Positions 44,075 through 53,885 of a DNA stretch of 64,000 nt are shown here, one piece after another (position 1 is the stretch's first letter; every line of letters begins with the position of its first letter). A model generated the notes under the pieces. That model worked only from the letters and a program-made list of their open reading frames with translations. It did not search any database and was not told the origin of the DNA. The stretch comes from Sphingorhabdus profundilacus (lineage in GTDB: Bacteria > Pseudomonadota > Alphaproteobacteria > Sphingomonadales > Sphingomonadaceae), in contig NZ_SDWJ01000002.1 of the NCBI RefSeq assembly GCF_009769755.1, positions 310,001-374,000 on the forward strand, in the 5' to 3' direction. The position numbers were made by a program, and so were the translations under genes.

Positions 44075-45461
44075 GTCAGATTCCAATAGCATGTGGGGCG
44101 GCCGTTTTGGCGAAGGCCCGGGGGATGTCATGCGCGAGATTAATGCCTCGATTCCATTCGACAAGCGCCTTTGGCAGGAAGATATCGCCGGAAGCAAGGC
44201 CCACGCACAAATGCTCGCCGCGCAAGGCATTATTTCGGGCGCAGACGAGGCCGCAATCCAGCAAGGACTGTCCGCCATCCATACCGAATATGAAGCGCAT
44301 GGCGTGCCTGAAGACTGGACGCTTGAAGATATCCATATGGTGACCGAGACCCGCCTGCGTGAACTGGTCGGCGAACCGGCCGCGCGGTTGCACACCGCCA
44401 GGTCGCGCAACGATCAGGTGGCAACCGATTTCCGCCTCTGGATCCGCACCGCGATCGGCCAGATTGATGGCGGACTGAAAGCTTTCCAGTTGGCGCTGGT
44501 CACCCGCGCCGACGAACATGCCGACAGCATCATGCCCGGCTTCACCCATTTGCAGGTCGCGCAGCCGGTGACGCTGGGGCACCATCTGATGGCCTATTAT
44601 GAAATGGCCAAGCGCGACCGCTGCCGCTTTGCCGACTGCGCCCGGCGTTTGAACCAGTCCCCCTTGGGCGCTGCGGCGCTGGCCGGAACATCCTTCCCCA
44701 TCGACCGGAGCGCCACGGCGCAGGCGCTGGGTTTTGACGGGCCGATGGGCAACAGCCTCGATGCCGTTTCGGACCGTGACTTTGCACTCGAATTTCTGAC
44801 CTGTGCCACGCAAACGGCGCTGCACCTGTCGCGCCTTGCCGAAGAAATGATCCTGTGGGCATCACAGCCTTTCGGCTTTATCGCCTTGCCCGATGCATGG
44901 TCGACGGGTAGCTCGATTATGCCGCAAAAGCGCAATCCGGACGCCGCCGAACTGGTGCGCGGCCATGCCGGACGCATCATGGGCTGCATGACCAGCCTGA
45001 TGGTCATAATGAAGGGCCTGCCGCTCGCTTATTCCAAGGATATGCAGGACGATAAGCCGCCGGTGTTCGAGGCCTATGACCTGCTTGCGCTGTCGATCGC
45101 CGCGATGACGGGCATGGTCGGCAATGTCGCATTCCAGACCGGGCGGATGCGCGCCGTCGCCGCTTCGGGTTTTTCGACCGCGACCGATCTGGCCGACTGG
45201 CTGGTGCGCGAACATGGTCTGGCCTTCCGCGATGCCCACCATGTCACTGGCAGCATCGTCAAGGCATGCGAAGCCCGCAATATGGGTCTGGAATCGATAA
45301 CCGCAGATGACCTTGCGGCTGTTCATCCGCCCTTGGCGGGATGCATCCTGCCCGATTTATCGGTCGAAGGCTCCGTCGCCAGCCGGACGAGCGCTGGCGG
45401 TACCGCACCGCTTCGGGTAAGGGAAGCCGTCGCCGCCGCACAAAAGGAGCTTGAGGCATGA
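44073..45461 (+). CDS. argH: Argininosuccinate lyase
   Basis: 462 residues. Last step of arginine synthesis: splits argininosuccinate to arginine and fumarate. The fumarase/aspartase superfamily signature [11 protein letters not shown] is near residue 285, with [12 protein letters not shown] near 110 and [15 protein letters not shown] near 155. Length is normal for the family. Start ATG 44073 ([13 protein letters not shown]) fits the family start; ATG 44091 is possible. It is followed by a lipoprotein gene (4-bp overlap) and lysA, an order common in Proteobacteria. Confidence 0.95.
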   Translation: MSDSNSMWGGRFGEGPGDVMREINASIPFDKRLWQEDIAGSKAHAQMLAAQGIISGADEAAIQQGLSAIHTEYEAHGVPEDWTLEDIHMVTETRLRELVGEPAARLHTARSRNDQVATDFRLWIRTAIGQIDGGLKAFQLALVTRADEHADSIMPGFTHLQVAQPVTLGHHLMAYYEMAKRDRCRFADCARRLNQSPLGAAALAGTSFPIDRSATAQALGFDGPMGNSLDAVSDRDFALEFLTCATQTALHLSRLAEEMILWASQPFGFIALPDAWSTGSSIMPQKRNPDAAELVRGHAGRIMGCMTSLMVIMKGLPLAYSKDMQDDKPPVFEAYDLLALSIAAMTGMVGNVAFQTGRMRAVAASGFSTATDLADWLVREHGLAFRDAHHVTGSIVKACEARNMGLESITADDLAAVHPPLAGCILPDLSVEGSVASRTSAGGTAPLRVREAVAAAQKELEA

Positions 45462-45763
45462 CGTCAAAAGGCAAGCTGTTCATTATCGTCCTTGGCCTCT
45501 GTCTGGTAGGGTGCGGCAAAGTCGGCGATTTGGAGCCACGCACCGGCACTACATTGCCGGTCAAAGCCTATGGCCAACGCGGCGAACAGTCCGCACAAGC
45601 CCTGTCCACGCCCAATGTGCAGGCCCGGCCAGGGCGCTCTGATGAATTGCTGAAGCGGTCCGAACGGCGCGAGGATGATCCTTTTGACGTTCCACCGGGA
45701 CAGGAACCCAAACCGTTCAATCCCGATGACCCCACCACTGATCCCAAATCGAACCTAGATTAA
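45458..45763 (+). CDS. LptM/YifL-like small lipoprotein
   Basis: 101 residues; ATG overlaps the argH stop (ATGA). The lipobox LVGC is followed by CGKVGDLEP, like the CGxKGPL start of LptM-type lipoproteins that lie between argH and lysA. The rest is disordered, Pro/Asp-rich. LptM assists LptD assembly in enterobacteria; the same role here is inferred from position and the N-terminus. Confidence 0.75.
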   Translation: MTSKGKLFIIVLGLCLVGCGKVGDLEPRTGTTLPVKAYGQRGEQSAQALSTPNVQARPGRSDELLKRSERREDDPFDVPPGQEPKPFNPDDPTTDPKSNLD

Positions 45764-45775
45764 GTCCACTCTCGC

Positions 45776-47038
45776 ATGAATCATTTTGACCTTATAAATG
45801 GCGTGTTGCACGCCGAAGATGTGCCGTTGCCCGCCATTGCCGATAGCGTCGGAACGCCCGTCTATGTCTATTCCCGCGCAACATTGGAACGTCATGCCCA
45901 GGTCTTTCGCGACGCGCTGTCAGGCCTTGATAACCCGCATCTTGCCTTTGCGGTGAAGGCCAATCCCAATCTGGCGGTGCTCAAAGTTCTTGCCCGGCAA
46001 GGCTATGGCGCCGATGTGGTGTCCGGCGGGGAAATGGACCGTGCGCTGGCGGCGGGCATGGCGGCGGAAGATATTGTGTTTTCCGGCGTCGGCAAGACCG
46101 CCGGCGAAATCGTCCGCGCGCTCAAGGCTGGGATCGGCCAGTTCAACATAGAATCCGAAGAGGAAGGCCGCGAGCTGGCGACGCTCGCCGATACGCTAAA
46201 CCTGCCTGCGAACGCGGTTTTGCGGATCAACCCCGATGTTGATGCAGGCACGCATGGCAAGATTTCGACCGGCAAGGCCGACAATAAATTTGGCGTCGGC
46301 ATCCACCGTGCGCCAGACATTTACGCACGGCTTGACGCACTGCCCAGCCTCAATATGCGCGGCGTTGCCCTGCACATCGGCAGCCAGTTGACCAGTCTGG
46401 AACCGCTGGAGACAGCCTTTGGCAAAATCGGTGCGCTCGTAAGGGGATTGCGGGGCAGTGGACACCGCATTACCCATGTCGATCTGGGCGGCGGTCTGGG
46501 CGTTCAATATAAGGCGGAGGATTGCCCCCCTGACCCTGCCGACTATGGCGCGATGGTCGAACGCGTCACCCGTGATTGGGATGTGCGGCTGATGTTTGAG
46601 CCGGGCCGCGTTATTGCCGGAAATGCCGGAATATTGTTAACCCGCGTCATTCGGGTAAAACCGGGGTCAGGCAATCTGCCCTTTGCCATTGTCGACGCGG
46701 CGATGAACGATCTGGCACGCCCGGCGCTGTACGATGCCTGGCATGATTTTGAGGCGGTGGAACCCAATGGACAGAAAATGGCGGCCAATATCGTCGGTCC
46801 TGTCTGCGAAACCGGTGACACATTTGCCATGGGGCGCGAAATTGATGTCGTCGCCGCCAATGATCTGGCCATTTTCCGCACCGCAGGGGCCTATGGCGCG
46901 ACAATGGCCAGCACCTATAACAGCCGCGGGCTTGTGCCCGAAGTGCTGGTTGACGGCGACAAATTCGCGATCGTCGCAGAACGCATTTCGCCTGAAACGA
47001 TTTTAGCCGCCGAACATGTGCCGGATTGGCTGAAATAA
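45776..47038 (+). CDS. lysA: Diaminopimelate decarboxylase
   Basis: 420 residues. Makes L-lysine from meso-diaminopimelate. PLP-binding Lys in FAVKANPNLAVL near residue 60, the Gly-rich phosphate loop HVDLGGGLGVQY near 235, MFEPGR near 278 and GPVCETGD near 345 with the active-site Cys from the second subunit. 12 bp after the lipoprotein gene in the same operon. Confidence 0.96.
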   Translation: MNHFDLINGVLHAEDVPLPAIADSVGTPVYVYSRATLERHAQVFRDALSGLDNPHLAFAVKANPNLAVLKVLARQGYGADVVSGGEMDRALAAGMAAEDIVFSGVGKTAGEIVRALKAGIGQFNIESEEEGRELATLADTLNLPANAVLRINPDVDAGTHGKISTGKADNKFGVGIHRAPDIYARLDALPSLNMRGVALHIGSQLTSLEPLETAFGKIGALVRGLRGSGHRITHVDLGGGLGVQYKAEDCPPDPADYGAMVERVTRDWDVRLMFEPGRVIAGNAGILLTRVIRVKPGSGNLPFAIVDAAMNDLARPALYDAWHDFEAVEPNGQKMAANIVGPVCETGDTFAMGREIDVVAANDLAIFRTAGAYGATMASTYNSRGLVPEVLVDGDKFAIVAERISPETILAAEHVPDWLK

Positions 47039-47050
47039 AAGGAACGATTG

Positions 47051-47821
47051 GTGGACCAGCTACCCATTTTCGTAAATGTGCGGGGCCGGAAAGTCATATT
47101 GGTTGGCGAAGGCGACGCGGCGGATGCCAAAAGGCGGCTGATCGAACGCGCTGGGGGAATCTGCGTTGATGCAAATAGCGACGAGGCGGTGCTGGCTTTC
47201 GTGGCGGTGGAAGACGAAGCCGAGGCGTTGGCTATTGCCGCCGAACTGAAAGCACGTGGCTTGCTGGTCAATGTCGTCGACCGGCCGGAACATTGTGATT
47301 TTACGACGCCAGCGCTGGTTGATCGTGCGCCCGTGCTGGTGGCAGTGGGAACAGGCGGCGCATCGGCGGGAATGGCCAAGGCCATCCGGCAACGGATTGA
47401 GACGTTGCTGCCGGAAAATCTGGGCGCGCTAGCGACATCCATATCGAATGCACGCGACGCCATTCGCGCCCAGTGGCCCCAGGCAGCAGACCGCCGCCGT
47501 GCGCTCGATCAGGCTTTTGCCGCAGGTGGACGTCTCGACCCGTTCCAAAACCACGGTGCATCGTCCATCGACACATGGCTGGATCAAGGCGGTACGGCGC
47601 AGCGCTCCCGCCTGGTGGAAATATCTCTGTTATCGGGCAATGCCGATGACCTCACCCTGCTGACAGCGCGTTTATTGGGCGAGGCCGATCATATATTTCA
47701 CGACGCCAACATCCCCTTTGCCATATTAAACCGCGCCCGCGCCGACGCGGTCCGCCATGAAGGCGCTCCCCCAACACCCGCCCCCGACGGTTTGGTGCTT
47801 TATCTGAAATTGGGGATTTAA
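47051..47821 (+). CDS. Precorrin-2 dehydrogenase / sirohydrochlorin ferrochelatase (CysG N-terminal-like)
   Basis: 256 residues. The N-terminal NAD-binding domain VRGRKVILVGEGDAADAKRRL is typical of Met8/CysG-N, with a later helical dimerisation part (GTGGASAGMAKAIRQRIETLLP). It supplies siroheme for sulfite or nitrite reductase. Start: GTG 47051 has AAAAGGAA at the better distance; TTG 47048 is the longer choice. No uroporphyrinogen methyltransferase domain is attached, so that step must be encoded elsewhere. Confidence 0.88.
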   Translation: MDQLPIFVNVRGRKVILVGEGDAADAKRRLIERAGGICVDANSDEAVLAFVAVEDEAEALAIAAELKARGLLVNVVDRPEHCDFTTPALVDRAPVLVAVGTGGASAGMAKAIRQRIETLLPENLGALATSISNARDAIRAQWPQAADRRRALDQAFAAGGRLDPFQNHGASSIDTWLDQGGTAQRSRLVEISLLSGNADDLTLLTARLLGEADHIFHDANIPFAILNRARADAVRHEGAPPTPAPDGLVLYLKLGI

Positions 47822-47926
47822 GGATAAACCCGCAGGCCATTTATAAATGATTTAGGGTCAGGACCTATCTTCCGCCATCACGCTATCCGCTTGACGCCGG
47901 TGTGCATTTCCTTTCTTGCGCCAATT

Positions 47927-48928
47927 ATGCGTTTTTTCTCTGACAATGCGGCCCCCGTTCACCCCAAGGTGATGCAGGCCATCGCGGATGCGAACCAGAT
48001 TGATACCGCCTATGATGGCGACCGCTGGAGCGCGCAGTTGGATGCCCGTTTTTCCGAAGCCTTCGGCTGCGACGTGGCGGTGCTGTGGGTGGCCACCGGC
48101 ACCGCCGCCAACTGCCTTGCGCTCACCTCCCTGTGCCAACCGCATCAGGGCATAATCTGCCACCGCGAGGCGCATATTGAGGTCGATGAATGCGGCGCGC
48201 CCGGATTTTACACGGGCGGCGCAAAGCTGATGCTGGTCGATGGCGATGGCGCGAAGGTTACGCCGCAGGCGGTCAGCGATTTGCTGGGGACGATCCGCAA
48301 CGATGTGCATCAGGTACAGGCCGCTGCGCTGTCGATCACCAACGCCACCGAATATGGCCTGACCTACCGCCCTGCCGAAGTGGCGGCGCTGGGCGATGTG
48401 TGCCGGACACGCCATATCGGCTTTCACATGGACGGTGCGCGTTTTGGGAACGCGGTGGCATCGCTTGGCTGCCACCCCGCCGACGTCACCGTCCGCGCAG
48501 GCGTCGATGTGCTGAGCTTCGGCTTTGCCAAAAATGGCGGCATGGGGGCCGAGGCGTTGGTCTATTTCGACCCCGCCCATGCCGACGCCGCGCGCTATCG
48601 CCGTAAACGCGCCGGACATCTGCAATCCAAGGGCCGGTTTCTGGCGGTGCAATTGCTGGCGATGCTGGACGATGACCTGTGGCTTGCCAATGCCCGTGCG
48701 GCCAATGCGGCGGCGGCGATTATCGCCGGGGCGGCACAAGACCGTTTGCTCTATCCGGTCGAAGCCAATGAGATTTTCGTCCGGCTGACCGCAACAGAAG
48801 CCGCCAGCTTGCGCGCGCAGGGCTTTGACTTTTACGACTGGGGCGAAGGCGCGGCGCGCCTGGTTACCAGCTGGCACCACACCAAGGACGATGTCGCACC
48901 GCTCGCCCGCGCGATTGCCGCCTTGTGA
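47927..48928 (+). CDS. Low-specificity L-threonine aldolase-like PLP enzyme
   Basis: 333 residues from ATG 47927 (MRFFSDNAAPVHP, the family start). Fold-type I aldolase/beta-eliminating lyase: ICHREAHIEVDECGAP, FHMDGARFGNAV, and a pyridoxal-binding Lys in LSFGFAKNGGMGAEA near residue 200. Cleaves threonine/allo-threonine to glycine and acetaldehyde. Its stop overlaps the GTG of the transporter gene. Confidence 0.88.
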   Translation: MRFFSDNAAPVHPKVMQAIADANQIDTAYDGDRWSAQLDARFSEAFGCDVAVLWVATGTAANCLALTSLCQPHQGIICHREAHIEVDECGAPGFYTGGAKLMLVDGDGAKVTPQAVSDLLGTIRNDVHQVQAAALSITNATEYGLTYRPAEVAALGDVCRTRHIGFHMDGARFGNAVASLGCHPADVTVRAGVDVLSFGFAKNGGMGAEALVYFDPAHADAARYRRKRAGHLQSKGRFLAVQLLAMLDDDLWLANARAANAAAAIIAGAAQDRLLYPVEANEIFVRLTATEAASLRAQGFDFYDWGEGAARLVTSWHHTKDDVAPLARAIAAL

Positions 48929-49851
48929 GCAGGTCCGACCCTGAACCCGCAATCGAACCCGGGCTGCTCGCACCACGCGTGCTCATCCCTTTTCTGGTGG
49001 TGTCGCTGATCTGGGGATCGACCTGGTTCGTGATCCGGGACCAGTTGAGCGTTGTACCGTCAAGCTGGTCCGTGACCTACCGCTTTACGGTGGCAGCAAT
49101 AGGTATGTTCCTTCTTGCACTGATCATGCGGCAACCATTGCGGATTGACCGGGAATTTCTTGGCTGGTCGATGTTTCTGGGTCTCATCCAGTTTTCGCTG
49201 AATTTCAACTTCGTCTATCTGGCGGAGCATCATATTACCTCGGGTCTGGTCGCCGTGATTTTCGCGCTGCTGATCATCCCCAATGCCTTGCTCGGCAAAT
49301 GGTGGCTGGGACGCCCGATCGGCACGGCGTTCATCATCGGGTCCGCCATTGCGACGACCGGCGTCGGCTTGCTGATGCTGCGCGAATATCGCGTGGCGCC
49401 GGTGGGGGGCATGGATGTGCTCATCGGGCTGTCGCTGACGCTAGCCGCCGTGGTCAGCGCGTCGATATCCAACGTGTTGCAGGTGATACCCCGCATCGCC
49501 CGATTCCCGACCGTGACGATATTGGCCTGGTCGATGCTTTGGGGCAGCGTTTGTAACGCGCTGATCGCTTTATTCTTTTTCGGACCACCGGTGTTTGACC
49601 CGCGACCTGCCTATTTTGGCGGCGTGCTGTATCTCGGTATTGTGGGCACGGTGCTGACCTTCCCGCTTTATTTCCGCCTGATCCGTGACATTGGCCCCGG
49701 CAAGGCGGCCTATACCGGTGTATTGATTCCGCTTATCGCCATGCTTTTGTCCACCGCCTTTGAAGGCTATAGATGGTCACTGCTCGCTATTGCAGGCGCG
49801 GGGCTGGCGATGATCGGGCTCGTCGTCGCGATGCAGACCCGCAAAGCCTAG
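48925..49851 (+). CDS. EamA/DMT-family transporter
   Basis: 308 residues from GTG 48925 (GTGA overlap). Ten hydrophobic segments in two halves, beginning with PFLVVSLIWGSTWFVIRDQ, the EamA signature. Inner-membrane exporter or permease of unknown small metabolites; coupling to threonine aldolase suggests an amino-acid-related substrate, by inference. The stop codon lies inside the left arm of a 34-bp inverted repeat. Confidence 0.85.
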   Translation: MSRSDPEPAIEPGLLAPRVLIPFLVVSLIWGSTWFVIRDQLSVVPSSWSVTYRFTVAAIGMFLLALIMRQPLRIDREFLGWSMFLGLIQFSLNFNFVYLAEHHITSGLVAVIFALLIIPNALLGKWWLGRPIGTAFIIGSAIATTGVGLLMLREYRVAPVGGMDVLIGLSLTLAAVVSASISNVLQVIPRIARFPTVTILAWSMLWGSVCNALIALFFFGPPVFDPRPAYFGGVLYLGIVGTVLTFPLYFRLIRDIGPGKAAYTGVLIPLIAMLLSTAFEGYRWSLLAIAGAGLAMIGLVVAMQTRKA

Positions 49852-50117
49852 GCGATGAACTCGTAAATTTCGTCATCGAGGTTTGAGGCCATTTTGCACA
49901 GGGCAAGGAAGGAAGCCTCCGGGATATCGACATATCTCAAGGCTTTCTGACGCAGCCTTGGGCAAAATGGGCCAAATCCCTTCGGGACGCCAAAATGGCG
50001 TCGATCTCGAACCAAAATGCGCTTGCCGGTAGAATGACTATCGGCGGCGCGCATTTTGGTCCGAGATCGACGCCATTTTGACGCCTCGATGACGAAATTT
50101 ACGAGTTCATCGCCTAG
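49848..50117. repeat. Nested palindromic element, 270 bp
   Basis: Outer arms 49848-49881 and 50084-50117 are perfect 34-bp inverted repeats. Inner arms 49991-50022 and 50049-50080 are 32-bp inverted repeats with one mismatch and a 26-nt loop. It fills most of the gap between the transporter and the wax ester synthase. No transposase is present; it could be a non-autonomous mobile element or a structured RNA. A 68-codon leftward frame across it is probably a by-product of the symmetry. Confidence 0.8.
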
Positions 50118-50176
50118 GACTCGCCTTCCCGTTAAAATCGCGATAGCTTCTCTGCAAAATAAAGCAGGAGAGGGCT

Positions 50177-51658
50177 ATGGAGCAACTAAGCGGACAAGAC
50201 GCGAGTTTCGTCTATCTGGATACGCCAAACACGCCGATGCACATCGGGTCGGTCGCGATTTATGACCCTTCGACGGCGCCGGGCGGGTTCGTCCGCTTCA
50301 AGGATATATTGCGGCATATCGAAGGGCGCTTGGACAAGGCGCGCAGTTTTCGCCAGAAACTGGTGCGCGTGCCGTTCGACCTTGACCATCCTTATTGGGT
50401 GGAGGATGCGAATTTCGATCTCGAATATCATGTCCGGCACATCGCCCTGCCGCAACCGGGGGACTGGCGGCAATTGTGCATCCAGGTCGCGCGTCTGCAT
50501 GCGCGGGGGATGGACCTGACCAAGCCGTTATGGGAATTCAACATTGTCGAAGGACTCGACAATATCCCCGGCATTCCCAAGGGCAGTTTCGCACTCGTAT
50601 CCAAGGTCCACCATGCGGCAATTGACGGCATGTCGGGCGTGGAGCTGAGCGCGGCGGTGCATGATCTGGAACCCAAGGAAGTGCCCGAAGCGCCGCCGTC
50701 AAGCTGGAAGCCCGAGAGCGATCCGAAACTGGGCGAGATGCTGGTTCGAACCTGGATGACCTCGGTCACACAACCGTTCAAATTTGCCAAGACGCTGGCC
50801 AACACCGTACCCGGCATTGCACGCCTCACCAAGGAAATCGCGGGCGGGGACGTGTCGCTAAAATCCACACGGATGGCGCCGCAGACGATTTTCAACGGAA
50901 AAGTTGGCCCCCACAGAGCGTTTGACGGGGTGGTCTATGCCCTTGCCGACATACGCGCGATCAAGGACCGGGTCGAAGGCGCGACGGTCAACGATGTCAT
51001 CCTCGCCATTATCGGCGGGGCCTTGCGTGAATATCTGATGGGCCGAGATGCCCTGCCGAAACCGAGCCTGACCGCGATGGCCCCCATTTCGGTGCGGGCC
51101 GAGGGCGAGAAGGAATCGCTCGGCAACCTCGTCTCGGCCATGATGGTGCAGCTCGGCACGCATATCGCCGACCCGGCGGAGCGGCTGCGCTATATCCATA
51201 AGGAAGTGAAGAACAGCAAGGCGATGACCAACGCCGTCGGCGCGCGGACGCTGACCGATTATAGCCAATTCATGCCTGCCGCGCTCGCCGGATTAGGCGC
51301 GCGGCTGTATACAAGGCTCGGTATATCGAACCTGCACTCGCCCGCGTTCAACTGCGTCGCGACCAACGTCCCCGGCCCGCGCGTCCCGCTTTATTTTGCA
51401 GGCGCAAAGCTGGTGCGGATGATGGGTCTGGGGCCAGTGTTCGACGGCATGGGCCTGATCAACACGATCTACAGCTATGGCCCGGAAATCGCCATTTCCT
51501 TCACCAGCGACCGCGCCATCATGCCCGACCCGTCGACCTACGCCGCCGCGCTGCAGCACTCGTTCGAAGCGCTGCGCGACGCGGATTTCAGCGAGGTGAA
51601 GGCGGAGAAGGCGGCGAAGCCTGCAAAGAAGGCGAAGGCGAAGGTTAAGGCAAAGTAG
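50177..51658 (+). CDS. Wax ester synthase / diacylglycerol acyltransferase (WS/DGAT)
   Basis: 493 residues, AGGAGAGG before ATG 50177. Starts QLSGQDASFVYLDTPNTPMHIG as in the family; the catalytic motif HHAAIDGMSG is at residues ~146-155, and the conserved NVPGPRVPLYFAGA lies near 395. Transfers acyl groups from acyl-CoA to fatty alcohol or diacylglycerol at the membrane, storing lipid. The last ~25 residues are almost only Lys/Ala, as in a histone-like tail. 177 bp from the hydrolase-side repeats. Confidence 0.92.
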   Translation: MEQLSGQDASFVYLDTPNTPMHIGSVAIYDPSTAPGGFVRFKDILRHIEGRLDKARSFRQKLVRVPFDLDHPYWVEDANFDLEYHVRHIALPQPGDWRQLCIQVARLHARGMDLTKPLWEFNIVEGLDNIPGIPKGSFALVSKVHHAAIDGMSGVELSAAVHDLEPKEVPEAPPSSWKPESDPKLGEMLVRTWMTSVTQPFKFAKTLANTVPGIARLTKEIAGGDVSLKSTRMAPQTIFNGKVGPHRAFDGVVYALADIRAIKDRVEGATVNDVILAIIGGALREYLMGRDALPKPSLTAMAPISVRAEGEKESLGNLVSAMMVQLGTHIADPAERLRYIHKEVKNSKAMTNAVGARTLTDYSQFMPAALAGLGARLYTRLGISNLHSPAFNCVATNVPGPRVPLYFAGAKLVRMMGLGPVFDGMGLINTIYSYGPEIAISFTSDRAIMPDPSTYAAALQHSFEALRDADFSEVKAEKAAKPAKKAKAKVKAK

Positions 51659-52105
51659 AGAGCAAAAACCTATCCCGCCCCGTCACCCTGAACTGCGCTA
51701 ACTCTGCGTGAACCAATCCCTCTCCCGCTTGCGGGAGGGGTTAGGGGAGGGGGCGGGCCGTAGGTCCGCCTTGCGACCTCGCCGAGTCACCCTCCCCCGG
51801 CCCCTCCCGCAAGCGGGAGGGGAGAAAGGCGCACTAACTCCCACTCCCGTCACCCTGAACTTGTTTCACCTTCGGTGACTGCGTTCCAGGGTCCATGTAA
51901 CAGCCTATTCCTGCGTCCGTCGTGACAAGCCAAACTGTGACGCACGGTTGGGTGCTATTTCACACAAAGGGTGCATCTGCACGATGGACCCTGAAACAAG
52001 TTCAGGGTGACGGTTTTGTATGTTCAAGGTAGCGGTTCGGTGTGCGTTTGAAAGGGGTGGGTATTCCTTCGCGCCTTTGCGCGAATTAAACCCCCACCTT
52101 AAGCT
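51659..52105. repeat. 447-bp intergenic region with REP-like hairpins and an inverted CACCCTGAACTTG pair
   Basis: CTCCCGCTTGCGGGAG (51722-51737) and a C4/G4-flanked version (51801-51822) are strong GC hairpins. A second family begins GTCACCCTGAACTTG at 51849, with the reverse form ending CAAGTTCAGGGTGAC at 52011; the left half is partly altered. No gene is seen. Likely intergenic repeats and terminators for the two convergent genes. Confidence 0.7.
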
Positions 52106-52903
52106 TCAATGCCCCGAAGACGGATACACCAACGCCCGTGCGCCGGTGCGTTCGAAGGGTTTCCAGCCGTCTTCTGGCTGGGCCAAACGGTCGGCGATTG
52201 CCCAGAGCACGGCGGGGTTTGCGCCCAATCCGCAATGGCTGCCGCGCACTTCGATATTGTCGGTGGTCGCTGACTTGGGCTCGCGCGAATTCTGCCAGGC
52301 GACGACGCCGTCGGTACGGGAGAAAATCGCCGTTGAAGGCACCGGCGGGACGGCATGGCCTTCGCTGACCTGTTCCTGCATCTTGGGATCATCCAGCTTT
52401 TGCCCTGTCACATATTGATAGGCGCGCCATGCATTGGTCGATTTGGGCGTGCCAGTAATCGGTGAGCCGAGCGAAATGACCTGACGGATATGGTCGGGGC
52501 GGCGGCGCGACAGCATCCGGGCGAACGATCCACCCAATGACCAGCCGACAAGGCTCACTTTCTTGCCAGTTTTGGCATAGATTTCATCAAGGCGGGCAAT
52601 CATTTTTTCGCCTTCCTGCCCGACCGCCTTATGCCCCAGATTGCGGCCCAATTCCCAGTGATAGGGATCATAGCCCAGTTTTTTGAGGTAACTGTGCAAG
52701 GCGCGCATCGAAAATTCCGAAGCCATAAAGCCCGGCAGCAGCATCACCGGATGTCCGTCACCCTTGGGTGCCTGCAACAAAAACGGAGCGGCCCAAGGCA
52801 GCGATCCCGTTTCCAGCAAGGCCCGCGGAAGCTCGCTCAATATCAGTAAAAGTGAAGGGGCTTTGATGGCACCCATGTTGGAATCAGCGGCGATAGTTGC
52901 CAA
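52106..52903 (-). CDS. Alpha/beta hydrolase (lipase-like)
   Basis: 265 residues. HPVMLLPGFMASEFSM (oxyanion strand), nucleophile elbow GWSLGG near residue 125, a probable Asp in FSRTDGVVAW near 200 and His in GSHCGLGANP near 225, so the triad looks complete. TTG 52903 with GGGAG 8 bases upstream is the chosen start; an ATG nine codons later is possible. It may act on lipid, converging with the wax ester synthase gene; the substrate is unknown. Confidence 0.82.
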   Translation of the reverse strand: MATIAADSNMGAIKAPSLLLILSELPRALLETGSLPWAAPFLLQAPKGDGHPVMLLPGFMASEFSMRALHSYLKKLGYDPYHWELGRNLGHKAVGQEGEKMIARLDEIYAKTGKKVSLVGWSLGGSFARMLSRRRPDHIRQVISLGSPITGTPKSTNAWRAYQYVTGQKLDDPKMQEQVSEGHAVPPVPSTAIFSRTDGVVAWQNSREPKSATTDNIEVRGSHCGLGANPAVLWAIADRLAQPEDGWKPFERTGARALVYPSSGH

Positions 52904-52995
52904 AATAATTCTCCCGTTAACAACAGTAACGTCCGGTCTGCTACCGAATTAACGCAAGGCTAGGCCGATAGTTCCGCAACGGTCAATCCGCTTTT

Positions 52996-53808
52996 TTACA
53001 GGCCCTCGGCCCGCAAGGCACTAAGCCCCTGTTTATAATCGCTATAAGTGGGCACCCAGCCGAGCACGCGCTTGGCCTTTCCGTTCGATATACGCCGGTT
53101 TTCGGCATAAAAGCCCCGCGCCATCGGCGATAGCTGCGCCTCCTCCAATGTCCGGAGCGGCGGCCAGGGCAGGCACAACAGGTCACAGGCATATTCGATC
53201 ACCGCATTTTGTGACGCCGGCAGATCGTCGGCAATATTATAGACGCCGGGTGCGCCTGCAAAGGAGGCGATCACCGCGCCACCAATATCATCGGCATGGA
53301 TGCGGCTGAAAATCTGGTGCGGCAGGTCGATCCGGTGCGCCTTGCCCTCGCGCACCCGGTCAAGCGCGGAGCGGCCCGGTCCGTAAATGCCCGGCAGGCG
53401 AAAGACGTGCATATCCGGCCGCAATGCCTGCCATGCCAGATCCGCCTCGGCCCGTGCGGTCCGCCGACCCTGGCCAATGGGTGCGCTTTCATCCACCCAA
53501 GCGCCACCGGTGTCGCCATAAACGCCGGTCGACGACAGATAGCCTGTCCACGCCGCCCCGCTACGCACAATTTCCCCACCATAGGCCGCCAGTACGGGAT
53601 CAACGCCCTCGACCAGCGGCGGCACGCTCGACAGGATATGCGTGGCACTTGCCAGCGCGTCGAGCACGGCATAGCGGTCATCAAAGGCGACAGCGCCCTC
53701 CCCGCTCATCCGCCTTGTGCCCGTGACCCGCCACCCGTCCGCGCGAAGCCGTTCGGCCAGCCGCGACGCGGTGTATCCCATTCCGAAAATCAGCATATGC
53801 CTGTTCAT
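52996..53808 (-). CDS. NAD(P)-dependent epimerase/SDR family protein (YeeZ-like)
   Basis: 270 residues from ATG 53808 (MNRHMLIFGMGYTASRLAERL): the N-terminal GxGYxxxxxA nucleotide-binding loop is atypical but usual for the YeeZ/WcaG-type group. YLSSTGVYGDTGGAWVDES carries the Ser/Tyr region, and MHVFRLPGIYGPGRSALD the substrate side. Reaction unknown. Divergent from pgeF across 77 bp. Confidence 0.8.
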   Translation of the reverse strand: MNRHMLIFGMGYTASRLAERLRADGWRVTGTRRMSGEGAVAFDDRYAVLDALASATHILSSVPPLVEGVDPVLAAYGGEIVRSGAAWTGYLSSTGVYGDTGGAWVDESAPIGQGRRTARAEADLAWQALRPDMHVFRLPGIYGPGRSALDRVREGKAHRIDLPHQIFSRIHADDIGGAVIASFAGAPGVYNIADDLPASQNAVIEYACDLLCLPWPPLRTLEEAQLSPMARGFYAENRRISNGKAKRVLGWVPTYSDYKQGLSALRAEGL

Positions 53809-53885
53809 AGCCCATGGTTCGCAATCTAATGGCTTGCCGTCAAGCGCCGCACTTGCAATGAAGCCCAAAGGGAGAAGCAGAAGCG

